Part shown: positions 55,039 through 64,000 of the stretch, one piece after another
Layout of the letters: each line of letters starts with the position of its first letter
Position numbering within the stretch: position 1 is the stretch's first letter
Origin: Polynucleobacter victoriensis
GTDB lineage: Bacteria; Pseudomonadota; Gammaproteobacteria; Burkholderiales; Burkholderiaceae
Direction: 5' to 3'
DNA length: 64,000 bases
Assembly (NCBI RefSeq): GCF_900187875.1
Contig: NZ_FYEX01000002.1
Location: 62,001 to 126,000 of the forward strand
Notes under the pieces: generated by a model
What the model saw: the letters and a program-made list of their open reading frames with translations, nothing else
Told to the model about the DNA's origin: nothing
The model's database searches: none
Program-made: the position numbers and the translations under genes

Positions 55039-56580
55039 CTACTCTTGAGAAGCCAAATGTAAATGTAATTGTGATCTTGCCAAATCAGAACCCTCGGCTT
55101 GCTGACGGTCCGCCAAAGACTTAGGCGTATTGCGAGAAGCCTCTAGAGCGTCCAAATACGACTCTGTGATGTCACCTGTAATGTACTGACCATCAAAGCA
55201 AGAAGCATCAAAATTAGCAATAGCTGGGTTGATATCACGCACAGCTTTTTTAAGATCTTCAACGTCTTGATAAATCAGCTCATCAGCACCAATCAACTTG
55301 GTGATTTCATCGTGCGTACGGCCATAGGCTACCAACTCGCTACGTGTTGGCATATCAATACCATACACGTTAGGGAATCGTACAGGAGGCGCTGCTGAGG
55401 CAAAAATAACTTTCTTAGCGCCCGCATCACGTGCCATTTGCACAATCTCGTATGAAGTCGTGCCACGCACAATTGAGTCGTCAACGATCAAGACATTCTT
55501 ATCCTTGAACTCTAAGCGCATCGCATTGAGTTTTTGACGTACTGACTTTTTGCGCATCGCTTGGCCAGGCATGATGAAAGTACGGCCCACATAACGATTC
55601 TTAAAGAATCCTTCGCGGTATGGCACACCCAATAACTTCGCCACTTGCATAGCAGCCGGACGACTTGAATCAGGAATTGGCATGACCACGTCAATTTGCG
55701 AAACATCTGTCTCACGAGCAATTTTTTCAGCCAAGTAATTACCCATCAATAAGCGTACGTCATACACCGTCACGCCATCAATACATGAATCAGGTCTAGC
55801 CAAATACACATACTCAAAAATACATGGGTTCAAACGCGCATTCTCAGCACACAACTTGCTTTGGAACTGACCATCCACACCGATGAAGATAGCTTCACCA
55901 GGAGCTACGTCTCTGACAAATTTAAAACCTAAACCTTCCAATGTCACTGACTCAGAAGCCACCATCCACTCAGGGCCTTGCGCTGTATCCAAGCGACCAA
56001 TACAAAGTGGACGAATACCAAATGGGTCTCTAAAAGCTAATAAACCGTAACCAGAAATCAAAGACACAACCGCGTAAGAACCTTTCAAACGCTTATGCAC
56101 TTCGCTCACCGCTGCAAAAGCAGCACCCGCATCAAGAGCAATACTATTAGTGGCACGTTGCAACTCATCAGCCAAAACGTTCAACAAAACTTCTGTATCT
56201 GAATTCGTATTGATGTGACGGCGATCGCGATAGAACATCTCATCACGCAAAGCTGGTGCATTGGTTAGATTGCCGTTGTGAGCCAAGATAATGCCAAATG
56301 GGGCATTCACATAAAAAGGTTGCGCCTCTTCTTCACTGCTTGCTGATCCAGCAGTTGGGTAACGTACCTGACCAATACCAGCATTACCTGGCAAGCTACG
56401 CATATTGCGCGTACGGAACACATCACGCACCATGCCATTGGCTTTGTGCATGCTAAATGAACTGCCATTCATGGTAGCAATACCTGCTGCATCTTGACCG
56501 CGATGTTGCAATAGCAACAATGCGTCATATAGCAACTGATTTACTGGACTATTGCCTACTGCACCGACAATCCCGCACAT
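55039..56580 (-). CDS. purF: Amidophosphoribosyltransferase
   Basis: A 513-residue enzyme for the first step of purine synthesis. It begins MCGIVGAVG, so Cys2 is the glutaminase nucleophile after Met removal. The PRPP loop is in VLIVDDSIVRGTTS near residue 367. Normal length. It is 24 bases downstream of cvpA in one transcript. Confidence 0.97.
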   Translation of the reverse strand: MCGIVGAVGNSPVNQLLYDALLLLQHRGQDAAGIATMNGSSFSMHKANGMVRDVFRTRNMRSLPGNAGIGQVRYPTAGSASSEEEAQPFYVNAPFGIILAHNGNLTNAPALRDEMFYRDRRHINTNSDTEVLLNVLADELQRATNSIALDAGAAFAAVSEVHKRLKGSYAVVSLISGYGLLAFRDPFGIRPLCIGRLDTAQGPEWMVASESVTLEGLGFKFVRDVAPGEAIFIGVDGQFQSKLCAENARLNPCIFEYVYLARPDSCIDGVTVYDVRLLMGNYLAEKIARETDVSQIDVVMPIPDSSRPAAMQVAKLLGVPYREGFFKNRYVGRTFIMPGQAMRKKSVRQKLNAMRLEFKDKNVLIVDDSIVRGTTSYEIVQMARDAGAKKVIFASAAPPVRFPNVYGIDMPTRSELVAYGRTHDEITKLIGADELIYQDVEDLKKAVRDINPAIANFDASCFDGQYITGDITESYLDALEASRNTPKSLADRQQAEGSDLARSQLHLHLASQE

Positions 56581-56604
56581 ATCAAACCTCTATCTTTTTA
56601 AAAC

Positions 56605-57120
56605 TTACTTCCTCAACTGCTCAGACACCTGAGCAGCCCACTCATCTGGTAACCATGCCTGTGCCATGCCAGTCAACAATTCGACCGCAGGCAAACTCCA
56701 AGCTTTACGCCATTCTGTTGTTTGAGAAAGACTGGTTAAAACAATCAGACTGCTCAAAATAACAACAATTAATAAACCTCTTAACAAGCCAAATGCAAAA
56801 CCCAATAATCGATCCATTGGGCTTAAACCTGCTTGTTGCATGATTTTTGCCAAAAAGCGCCCAATCAAGGCACACACAATCATGGTCAAAATAAATAAGA
56901 TCACAAAGCCCAATGCCAATTGGGTCATCTCACCGCCAGGAACTCCAGTTAACCATTCATGAGCCAACCAAGTGGCGTAGTGATAAGAAATCCATGCTGC
57001 AGCCACCCACCCCACTAAAGCCAACACTTCTCGCACTAAACCACGCCACACACCCACTAAAGATGAAATAACTAGGATGGTGAAGAAGGCGATGTCGACA
57101 AGTGTGAAATGTAGGTTCAT
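56605..57120 (-). CDS. cvpA: CvpA family membrane protein
   Basis: A 171-residue inner-membrane protein with about four helices: LVDIAFFTILVISSLVGVWRG at the N-terminus, then ALVGWVAAAWISYHYA. It fits CvpA, needed for colicin V production in E. coli and near purF in most proteobacteria. The role is otherwise unclear. Good context match. Confidence 0.94.
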   Translation of the reverse strand: MNLHFTLVDIAFFTILVISSLVGVWRGLVREVLALVGWVAAAWISYHYATWLAHEWLTGVPGGEMTQLALGFVILFILTMIVCALIGRFLAKIMQQAGLSPMDRLLGFAFGLLRGLLIVVILSSLIVLTSLSQTTEWRKAWSLPAVELLTGMAQAWLPDEWAAQVSEQLRK

Positions 57121-57139
57121 GTTATCTGCGCCCGTCTAT

Positions 57140-57790
57140 TCACTCAGACTTCTGCTCGATGATCTTCGGACTCAGACCAACGTATTTGATTTTCTTTTCC
57201 GCAGCTTCAGCAGCCGCTCGGTCGCCGTAAGGACCTGATCTCAACAAATGCAACTTACCACCGTCTTTGCCAGGTCTGACATCAACATAGGTAGATACTT
57301 TTTGTTCATTTAATTTCTTCTGCCAGTTTTTCACGCGGTCTTCTGATGCAAATGCGCCGATTTGCACAATGTATTTGCCACTGTGACCAGTGTTTGCTGC
57401 GGGAGTAGATTTTCTATCCTCAAGAATCGATAAAACCTCTTCACCCTTGTCTAAAGTTTTAGCGACAGGTGCTGGCTTATCTGATTTGGATTCTTCTTTT
57501 TTGGTGTCTTTGTTGGCTGCAGCAGTTTCAGTGCGAGCTTCTTCTGGTTTTGGATCAGATTTCTTCTCTTCTTTAGCACCTGGCTGAATAATTTGAATCG
57601 CAATATCGTTGTTGTATTGCTTAGGCTTTGAATCAAAAATAATAGGTAGACCAGCAACAGCAACTGTGACCAAAAATATCGCACCAATTAGTCGGTGTCG
57701 GGCGCGTTGACGCTCAGGATCTTCAGTCAGGCCATCTTCAACTGGCGTGTTGTTTTTGGTACTTGGGCGGTTAAAGAATGGTAGGCGCAT
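57140..57790 (-). CDS. SPOR domain-containing protein (DedD-like)
   Basis: A 216-residue cell-division type protein with one N-terminal membrane helix (LIGAIFLVTVAVAGLPIIFD), a charged Lys/Glu/Ala-rich periplasmic linker and a C-terminal SPOR domain (GKYIVQIGAFASEDRV). SPOR domains bind denuded peptidoglycan at septa. It lies between folC and cvpA as in other Burkholderiales. Confidence 0.92.
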   Translation of the reverse strand: MRLPFFNRPSTKNNTPVEDGLTEDPERQRARHRLIGAIFLVTVAVAGLPIIFDSKPKQYNNDIAIQIIQPGAKEEKKSDPKPEEARTETAAANKDTKKEESKSDKPAPVAKTLDKGEEVLSILEDRKSTPAANTGHSGKYIVQIGAFASEDRVKNWQKKLNEQKVSTYVDVRPGKDGGKLHLLRSGPYGDRAAAEAAEKKIKYVGLSPKIIEQKSE

Positions 57791-57823
57791 TAGCTAAATT
57801 GTCAGGTCAAAGTTGTGTCATCG

Positions 57824-59125
57824 TTAATGAGCTTTTGCATTTCGATAGGCCAACACACCAGCAACGGTATAGAAGGATCCGAATACCGTAATTCTATCAC
57901 CCTCGCCCGCCTTTTTTAGCGCAGCTTGGTATGCTAATTCAGGACTTGCAAATACTTCTATGCCTGAATCCTTACCCTCTTTAAACCCTAAGTCCCTCAA
58001 CTGCTTGGCCAAAGCCTCGCCTGTGGCAGCTCTGGCTGTCGGCAAGTCGCAAAAATACCAAAAATCAATCTTATCCAACATGGGTTTCATGACCCCTTGG
58101 ATGTCTTTATCTGCCATCGCACCAAACACAGCAATGGTGTATGGGTGATACGCCATATTCTCTAAATTTTGAGCTAATGCGGCACTCGCATGAGGATTGT
58201 GGGCAACGTCTAGGATGATGGTCGGCTGGCCTGGCAGCACCTGAAAACGACCTGGCAATTCAACCCAAGCCATGCCATTCCTAATCTCTTGAGCCCCTAC
58301 TGGCAAACGATCCCTAACCGCCATCAAAGCGGCTATCACTGCTGAGGCATTAAGTAACTGGTTCGCACCCCGCAAAGCTGGATAACCTAAACCTGAAAAA
58401 CGTTTACTACGGCCCGCCCAACCCCACTGCTGTTTATCACCCTGAAAGTTGTAGTCACGTCCCATCAACCATAAATCAGCCCCAATAGCATTCGCATGAT
58501 CAACCAACGACTGTGGGGGCACAGGGTCACCGCATACTGCAGGCTTACCAGAGCGGAAGATGCCCGCTTTTTCAAAAGCGATTTTCTCTCTGGTATCTCC
58601 CAGGTATTCCATATGATCCATATCGATGCTGGTCACAATCGCACAATCAGCATCAATGATGTTCACAGCGTCTAATCGTCCACCTAAACCTACTTCTAGA
58701 ATCACTGCATCCAAACCTGCTTGCGAAAATAAATGCATGATCGCCAAGGTAGTGAACTCAAAGTAAGTCAAACTTGGTGGATTAGGTAAAGAAGCTCTAG
58801 CGTTTTCAACGATTGCAAAATGTTTTAGCAATAACTCATCGCTCACCGCTTCGCCACCCACGCGTGCACGCTCATTGAACTTTAAGAAATGTGGTGAGGT
58901 GTGACAACCAACCTTGTAAGAGGCGGCCAAAAGAATGCTCTCAAGTAAGGCGCAGGTTGAACCCTTGCCATTGGTGCCACCCACAATAAAGACTGTGGCA
59001 GCCATTTGTAATTGCAGAGCTTCTTTGACACGATTGATACGCTCCAAGCCCATATCAATCCCTACTGGGTGCGCATTTTCTAAATGACGCAACCAATCAT
59101 CTAAATTGTCAAACGTGGCAGACAA
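57824..59125 (-). CDS. folC: Dihydrofolate/folylpolyglutamate synthase
   Basis: A 433-residue Mur-ligase-fold enzyme with the P-loop GGTNGKGSTCALLESIL near residue 47. It adds glutamate to dihydropteroate and folates. Starts with TTG at 59125. It sits 17 bases after accD, the usual accD-folC pairing. Confidence 0.95.
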   Translation of the reverse strand: MSATFDNLDDWLRHLENAHPVGIDMGLERINRVKEALQLQMAATVFIVGGTNGKGSTCALLESILLAASYKVGCHTSPHFLKFNERARVGGEAVSDELLLKHFAIVENARASLPNPPSLTYFEFTTLAIMHLFSQAGLDAVILEVGLGGRLDAVNIIDADCAIVTSIDMDHMEYLGDTREKIAFEKAGIFRSGKPAVCGDPVPPQSLVDHANAIGADLWLMGRDYNFQGDKQQWGWAGRSKRFSGLGYPALRGANQLLNASAVIAALMAVRDRLPVGAQEIRNGMAWVELPGRFQVLPGQPTIILDVAHNPHASAALAQNLENMAYHPYTIAVFGAMADKDIQGVMKPMLDKIDFWYFCDLPTARAATGEALAKQLRDLGFKEGKDSGIEVFASPELAYQAALKKAGEGDRITVFGSFYTVAGVLAYRNAKAH

Positions 59126-59142
59126 GTGGGTAACTAAGAAGC

Positions 59143-60015
59143 TTAGGCGACTGAATCACTAGGTTGCTTTAACAACAACGCTAGTAGGTCAGCAATTTCT
59201 TTACGCATATTGCGACGATCAACGATCATGTCGATGCCACCTTTTTGCATCAAGAACTCAGAGCGCTGGAAGCCCTCTGGTAATTTTTCGCGAACAGTTT
59301 GCTCAATCACGCGTGGCCCCGCAAAACCAATCAAAGCTTTCGGCTCAGCCATCACCACATCACCCATGAAGGCAAAGCTTGCTGAAATACCACCCATGGT
59401 TGGGTCTGTTAATACGCTGATGTATGGCAACTTGGCATGCGCCAACTTCACCAACATGGCATTTGTTTTTGCCATTTGCATTAATGACAACAAACTCTCT
59501 TGCATACGCGCACCACCAGTGGCGCTGATACAAATGAAAGGAACTTTTTGCTCTAGAGCTGTTTGGGCACCGCGCACAAAACGCTCACCCACTACAGAGC
59601 CCATCGATCCACCCATGAACTCAAACTCAAAACAAGCCACCACAACTGGAATCGTATGAATAGCACCTGACATCACTACCATCGCATCTGTTTCACCAGT
59701 GGTATCGATGGCGTCTTTTAAACGGTCTGGGTATTTTTTAGTATCTCTGAACTTCAGAGCATCCACTGGCAAGACTTCTTGGCCAATCTCATGGCGACCT
59801 TCTAGATCCAATAATTTATCTAGGCGCTGACGAGCATTGATGCGCATGTGATGATCACATTTTGGGCAAACATGGAGATTTGCTTCAATGTCATTGCGGT
59901 AAAGCACTGCCTCACAAGATGGGCACTTGACCCACAAGCCCTCAGGAACGCTCTTACGTTGCGCAGGGTCCGTATGTTGAATACTTGGCGGTAGTAATTT
60001 ATCGATCCAGCTCAT
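59143..60015 (-). CDS. accD: Acetyl-CoA carboxylase carboxyltransferase subunit beta
   Basis: A 290-residue AccD with an N-terminal zinc ribbon (CPSCEAVLYRNDIEANLHVC then CPKC) and a crotonase-type carboxyltransferase fold with GGARMQES near residue 163. It forms the carboxyltransferase with AccA for fatty acid synthesis. Two bases separate it from trpA. Confidence 0.96.
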   Translation of the reverse strand: MSWIDKLLPPSIQHTDPAQRKSVPEGLWVKCPSCEAVLYRNDIEANLHVCPKCDHHMRINARQRLDKLLDLEGRHEIGQEVLPVDALKFRDTKKYPDRLKDAIDTTGETDAMVVMSGAIHTIPVVVACFEFEFMGGSMGSVVGERFVRGAQTALEQKVPFICISATGGARMQESLLSLMQMAKTNAMLVKLAHAKLPYISVLTDPTMGGISASFAFMGDVVMAEPKALIGFAGPRVIEQTVREKLPEGFQRSEFLMQKGGIDMIVDRRNMRKEIADLLALLLKQPSDSVA

Positions 60016-60017
60016 AT

Positions 60018-60815
60018 TTATTGGTCCAAAGCCTTGCGGATGTCTTTTAGGAAATTCTCTAGGGATTGTACTCTTTGTGAACTAGGGGTTTCCTCTAATA
60101 ATTGCACAATTCTGCTACCAATTACCACTGCATCCGCTGTCTGCCCTACAGCCACGGCTGACTGGGCATCTCTGATACCAAAACCAACCGCAATAGGCAC
60201 CTCAGAAGCAGCCCTGATTTGAGGAATAATGCTCGCAACTGCCTTGGTATCCAAATTAGCCGCCCCAGTAACCCCTTTTAGGGAAACGTAGTAAATGTAG
60301 CCAGCCGCTACCTTACCAACCTGATCAATACGCTCTTGTGATGACGTTGGCGCCAACAAGAAAATAGGATCAATGCCCGCTTGTTTGCATTGGTGCGCAA
60401 AATCTTCGCATTCCTCGGGTGGGTAATCCACCACCAAGACACCATCAACACCCGCATCTTTGGCAGTTTTGACAAATACTTCTGTGCCCATGTGTTCGAT
60501 TGGATTGGCATAACCCATCAAAACAATCGGAGTATGGTCATTGGTTTGACGGAACTCTTTGACGATTTCAATGCAATGCTTGAGTGTTGTGCCATGAGAC
60601 AAAGCACGCTCAGACGCTCTCTGAATCACTGGGCCATCAGCCATTGGATCAGAGAAAGGTACTCCCAACTCAATCACGTCAGCACCACCACGCACCAAGG
60701 CATGCAGTAACTCCAAAGTAAGACCTGGCTCAGGATCACCTGCCGTGATGAACGGTACTAAACCTTTACGACCTTGTGCTTTTAACTCAGCAAATACTTT
60801 TGCAATTTTTGACAT
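60018..60815 (-). CDS. trpA: Tryptophan synthase alpha chain
   Basis: A 265-residue TIM-barrel protein with PFITAGDPEPGLTLELL near residue 20, ELGVPFSDPMADGPVIQ (catalytic Glu and Asp) near 49 and a phosphate-binding GFGIRDAQ near 213. It cleaves indole-glycerol phosphate and passes indole to TrpB. In the trpF-trpB-trpA order. Confidence 0.97.
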   Translation of the reverse strand: MSKIAKVFAELKAQGRKGLVPFITAGDPEPGLTLELLHALVRGGADVIELGVPFSDPMADGPVIQRASERALSHGTTLKHCIEIVKEFRQTNDHTPIVLMGYANPIEHMGTEVFVKTAKDAGVDGVLVVDYPPEECEDFAHQCKQAGIDPIFLLAPTSSQERIDQVGKVAAGYIYYVSLKGVTGAANLDTKAVASIIPQIRAASEVPIAVGFGIRDAQSAVAVGQTADAVVIGSRIVQLLEETPSSQRVQSLENFLKDIRKALDQ

Positions 60816-60823
60816 CGATATTC

Positions 60824-62017
60824 CTAAAACTTCAAACCTGATTCTTGCGCAACTGTGTGCATGTCCTTATCACCACGGCCTGATAAGTTGACCAAGATAG
60901 TTTTATCTTTCGGCAAAGTAGGTGCTAATTTGCAAGCATATGCAATCGCATGGCTACTTTCTAATGCAGGAATGATGCCCTCAATGCGGCAGCAATCATG
61001 AAACGCCTTGAGCGCCTCATCATCAGTCACCGCCACATAGTCAGCACGCTTAGAGTCTTTTAACCAAGCATGCTCAGGACCAACACCTGGGTAGTCCATA
61101 CCAGCAGAAACTGAATGTGTTTCAGCGATCTGACCATTTTCATCTTGCAATAGATACGTGCGATTGCCGTGCAATACACCTGGTGTGCCTGCAACCAACG
61201 CAGCAGAATGCTCTTTGGTATTTAAACCATGGCCTGCTGCCTCCACACCAATTAATTGAACACCTGGAACATCAATGTATGGATAGAAAATACCCATGGC
61301 ATTGGAGCCACCACCCACGCAAGCCATCACGTAGTCTGGTTGGCGCCCAGTCATTTCTGGCATTTGTACTTTGCACTCTTCCCCAATCACACTCTGAAAA
61401 TCTCTAACCATCATCGGATAGGGATGAGGTCCAGCCACCGTACCAATGATGTAAAAAGTGGTTTCTACATTGGTAACCCAGTCACGCATCGCTTCGTTCA
61501 AAGCATCCTTGAGTGTTTTTGTACCTGACTCAACCGGCACTACTGTGGCGCCCAATAATTTCATGCGATAAACGTTTTGCGCTTGACGAGCCACGTCTAC
61601 GGCGCCTTGATAAACCACACACTCCAAACCAAAACGCGCACAAATGGTGGCAGTTGCTACACCATGCTGCCCTGCACCTGTCTCAGCAATGATGCGCTTC
61701 TTACCCATGCGCTTAGCCAACATTGCCTGACCAATCACATTGTTAATTTTGTGAGCCCCGGTGTGATTCAAGTCTTCACGCTTCAAATAGATTTGCGCAC
61801 CACCTAACATCTCACTCCAACGTTTGGCGTGATAAACAGGTGATGGACGACCCACAAAGTGTTTTAGCTCTGAGTGGAACTCAGCTAAGAATTCTGGATC
61901 GTGTTGGTATTTGGCATAGGTTTCTTTGAGCTCATTTAATGCATACATCAATGTCTCAGAAACAAACACGCCACCATAAGGCCCGAAATGACCTCTTACA
62001 TCTGGAAAATCATACAT
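60824..62017 (-). CDS. trpB: Tryptophan synthase beta chain
   Basis: A 397-residue PLP enzyme. The PLP lysine is in LNHTGAHKINN near residue 88, and the glycine-rich loop VGGGSNAMGIFYP follows near 232. It joins indole and serine to tryptophan. Preceded by trpF and followed nine bases later by trpA. Confidence 0.98.
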   Translation of the reverse strand: MYDFPDVRGHFGPYGGVFVSETLMYALNELKETYAKYQHDPEFLAEFHSELKHFVGRPSPVYHAKRWSEMLGGAQIYLKREDLNHTGAHKINNVIGQAMLAKRMGKKRIIAETGAGQHGVATATICARFGLECVVYQGAVDVARQAQNVYRMKLLGATVVPVESGTKTLKDALNEAMRDWVTNVETTFYIIGTVAGPHPYPMMVRDFQSVIGEECKVQMPEMTGRQPDYVMACVGGGSNAMGIFYPYIDVPGVQLIGVEAAGHGLNTKEHSAALVAGTPGVLHGNRTYLLQDENGQIAETHSVSAGMDYPGVGPEHAWLKDSKRADYVAVTDDEALKAFHDCCRIEGIIPALESSHAIAYACKLAPTLPKDKTILVNLSGRGDKDMHTVAQESGLKF

Positions 62018-62028
62018 AGTCTTAACCT

Positions 62029-62706
62029 CTACACGGCTTGGGTGCCTAGATTGGCACCACGAACTACTTCAACAAACGCCTTCATTAATTCAGGGCTTTT
62101 TTGACCTTTAGCTGCTTCAATACTGCTAGAAACATCCACAGCACAAGGTTTAAGGTGCGAGATTCCCTCGACCACGTTGTGCGTGTTCAATCCACCACTC
62201 AAAACGACCCGATGCGCGTTTTCTTTTGCCCATAGTTCCGGTATCAAAGACCAATCGAATACATGCCCGCCCCCACCGTAGCCCTCAACGAAGGCGTCCA
62301 GTAAAAAACCGGCTGCTTTGGCATATTGTAGAGAAAAATCAGAAAGGTTGAAGCCTGGCTTAATTCTGGCTGCTTTCATCCAAGGCATACCCTCGGCAAT
62401 CTCTTCACAGCGACCAGGAGACTCATCCCCATGAAACTGCCATAAAGTCATTGGCACACGGTCTTTGATCCTTTTAACCTCTTCATCCGTTGGATTGACC
62501 ACCAAAGCGACCGCATCTATTCCGCCTGGCATACGACCAATTAGAGCTGCCGCCATCTCTGGGCTCACATACCTTGGGCTGGGCTCATAAAAGACGAATC
62601 CTAGGGCATCCACTCCTAAGGCAACAGCTGCATCCACATCTGAAGAACGAGTAAAGCCACAGAACTTAATCCGGGTTTTATCAGGTGTGTGTTTTAACAG
62701 GCCCAC
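62029..62706 (-). CDS. trpF: Phosphoribosylanthranilate isomerase
   Basis: A 225-residue TIM-barrel enzyme with RIKFCGFTR near residue 12 (catalytic Cys), and VDVSSSIE near the end. It isomerises N-(5-phosphoribosyl)anthranilate in tryptophan synthesis. Start GTG at 62706, one base after truA. Confidence 0.95.
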   Translation of the reverse strand: MGLLKHTPDKTRIKFCGFTRSSDVDAAVALGVDALGFVFYEPSPRYVSPEMAAALIGRMPGGIDAVALVVNPTDEEVKRIKDRVPMTLWQFHGDESPGRCEEIAEGMPWMKAARIKPGFNLSDFSLQYAKAAGFLLDAFVEGYGGGGHVFDWSLIPELWAKENAHRVVLSGGLNTHNVVEGISHLKPCAVDVSSSIEAAKGQKSPELMKAFVEVVRGANLGTQAV

Positions 62707-62707
62707 T

Positions 62708-63544
62708 TCAACTTACCTCAATTGACTTAAATAGCTCTAATGGCAAAAGACTACCCGCCAAATTAGGCTCAGGAATCTCAAAATTTTCCGGATATCCTAC
62801 CCTAATCAGGTACAAACCATCAGGCATGTATGTTGGAGCCGCTAATTGACGATTGCGCGCCTCTAGAACACTCTTTAACCAATCAGGACTTTCTTTACCA
62901 GAACCCACCGCCAACAAGCTACCAACTAAGTTTCTAACCATGTGGTGTAAAAAGGCATTACCTCTGACCACAAAGTAAATCCATGGGCCATGCTGATGGA
63001 TATCCAACTGATACAGTGTTTTAACCGGTGTTTTGCTCTGGCACTCAGAAGACCTAAAAGAACTAAAGTCATGCTCCCCCAGTAAACATTGACTAGCTTT
63101 ACGCATCGCCTCTACATCAAGACTCTTACCCTGAGGCAACATGTAATAACCCGCCTTACCTGCCACCAAAGGTGCCGCACAAGGTCCTGTTAATAATGCA
63201 TAACAGTAGGTTCGTTCAAATCCGCTAAATCTGGCATCAAAATCCACAGGTACAGGCTTGACCCATTGCACACTGATTGTTGCTGGCAAAAATGCATTGA
63301 CACCCTTAACCCACGACAGGTCAGGTCGAACGATATCGGTATCAAAATGCACCACCTGCCCTAAGGCATGCACACCAGCATCTGTTCTGCCTGCAGTAAT
63401 GGTATTAACTTTTGCGATGGCGGGGTCGCCGATAAATTTGACGAGCGCCGCCTCTAAATGATCTTGAACTGTTTGACCGCTGTGTTGAGTTTGCCAACCT
63501 GAGAAGGCGGCTCCGTCATATTGCAAACCCAGCGCTAGACGCAT
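62708..63544 (-). CDS. truA: tRNA pseudouridine(38-40) synthase
   Basis: A 278-residue TruA with the catalytic Asp in TAGRTDAGVHALGQVVHF near residue 53. It modifies U38-40 in tRNA anticodon arms. Placed between fimV and trpF as usual in this group. Length normal. Confidence 0.97.
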   Translation of the reverse strand: MRLALGLQYDGAAFSGWQTQHSGQTVQDHLEAALVKFIGDPAIAKVNTITAGRTDAGVHALGQVVHFDTDIVRPDLSWVKGVNAFLPATISVQWVKPVPVDFDARFSGFERTYCYALLTGPCAAPLVAGKAGYYMLPQGKSLDVEAMRKASQCLLGEHDFSSFRSSECQSKTPVKTLYQLDIHQHGPWIYFVVRGNAFLHHMVRNLVGSLLAVGSGKESPDWLKSVLEARNRQLAAPTYMPDGLYLIRVGYPENFEIPEPNLAGSLLPLELFKSIEVS

Positions 63545-63551
63545 GGTGATC

Positions 63552-64000
63552 TTATGACGTGCGCTGATTGATTTCAGCTAATAATGAATTAGCTTGTATG
63601 GTCAGATCAGGATCGACCTGACTGCTCACTGCCAAAACTTCATCAATAGCCTGACGTGCTGCCACAAAATCTTCAATCGTGATGTAGGCACGAATCAAGT
63701 TCAATTTGACGCGCAGCGTTTCTGAAGTTGGTAACTCTGCGAGCGATGACACTGAAGTCTCTCTTGGCTTTGTATCAAGATTCAAATCCAATGAAGCGAA
63801 TAACTTGGCGGCATGCTCAGGAACAGCAGCAGAATCCGCAGCCTTGGCTTTGGCAGCCTCATTGCGTGATAGTTTTAAAAGTACCCACAACGCAATCAAA
63901 ATAAATACAGCTAAAACACCAGGACCTGCGTAGTCTTTCCAATCAGCAGGAGCTTTTACACCAGAGGCTTGATCACTACTTTGAATGAGTTTTTTAAGAT
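63552..64000 (-). CDS. fimV: FimV/HubP-like protein, C-terminal part (5' end outside window)
   Basis: The frame enters the window from 64000 with a membrane segment (GVLAVFILIALWVLLKL) and ends in a cytosolic helical domain with AARQAIDEVLAVSSQVD near its end, typical of the FimV C-terminus. Such polar organisers of the cell bind peptidoglycan by an N-terminal LysM domain not visible here. The position next to truA matches the conserved block. Confidence 0.85.
   Translation of the reverse strand, partial: LKKLIQSSDQASGVKAPADWKDYAGPGVLAVFILIALWVLLKLSRNEAAKAKAADSAAVPEHAAKLFASLDLNLDTKPRETSVSSLAELPTSETLRVKLNLIRAYITIEDFVAARQAIDEVLAVSSQVDPDLTIQANSLLAEINQRTS

Noticed and set aside
1..64000. tRNA, rRNA, CRISPR arrays, insertion sequences and prophage genes.
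   Set aside because: None was seen on reading; only terminator hairpins and one short tandem repeat were found. A tRNAscan or ISfinder search could overturn this.

Overview
The window looks like chromosome from a betaproteobacterium of the Burkholderiaceae, most like a free-living freshwater Polynucleobacter-type organism. This is inferred from gene order and protein character; no search was run. The supporting signs are the block fimV-truA-trpF-trpB-trpA-accD-folC-SPOR-cvpA-purF-metZ (a Burkholderiales arrangement), the moderately AT-leaning DNA, very tight gene packing, and the absence of insertion sequences, prophage, tRNA, rRNA or CRISPR.

Layout. 1-4274: minus-strand envelope genes (partial CinA-like protein, EI24/CysZ-like membrane protein, sterol-desaturase-type hydroxylase, polysaccharide deacetylase, YVTN beta-propeller). 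4370-8657: a small coiled-coil membrane protein and the RNA helicase hrpA. 8689-24429: housekeeping genes in mixed orientation (argA, yggX, rpiA, tal, rlmB-rnr, an unusual SDR, DUF455, MFS, EamA, slyX, aroQ, yaeQ, a short darP, a PEBP protein, ygiQ). 24487-24838: two tiny membrane proteins that share promoter-like DNA with the 4370 gene. 24922-40829: mixed metabolism (amidase, LrgA/LrgB, gamma carbonic anhydrase, LldD-like oxidase, acnB, thioesterase, a two-gene RND pump). 40819-53787: the sulfur region. 53827-64000: the conserved biosynthetic block, running out of the window inside fimV.

The sulfur region is the most coherent system. On the minus strand lie soxC-soxD-soxY-soxZ-soxA-soxX-soxB, the core for periplasmic thiosulfate oxidation including the SoxCD sulfur dehydrogenase. 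Next come a CbiM-like permease, a YeeE/YedE transporter fused to a DUF442 sulfurtransferase-like domain, and a TauE/SafE exporter. Divergently from soxC run modB, modC and a SoxH-like metallo-hydrolase. ModBC would bring in molybdate for the SoxC cofactor, but no modA is present. SoxYZ carries the sulfur substrate, SoxAX attaches thiosulfate, SoxB releases sulfate, and SoxCD oxidises the bound sulfane. Two terminator-like hairpins split the sox genes into soxCDYZ, soxAX and soxB segments.

Other points worth a second look are the shared 19-nt palindromic promoter-like element at two distant small-membrane-protein loci, a possible AUA start at one of them, a half-length DarP, an SDR with Ser/Arg in place of the catalytic Tyr/Lys, a deacetylase lacking a usual metal ligand, a palindrome in the acnB promoter region, and several genes under 100 codons.
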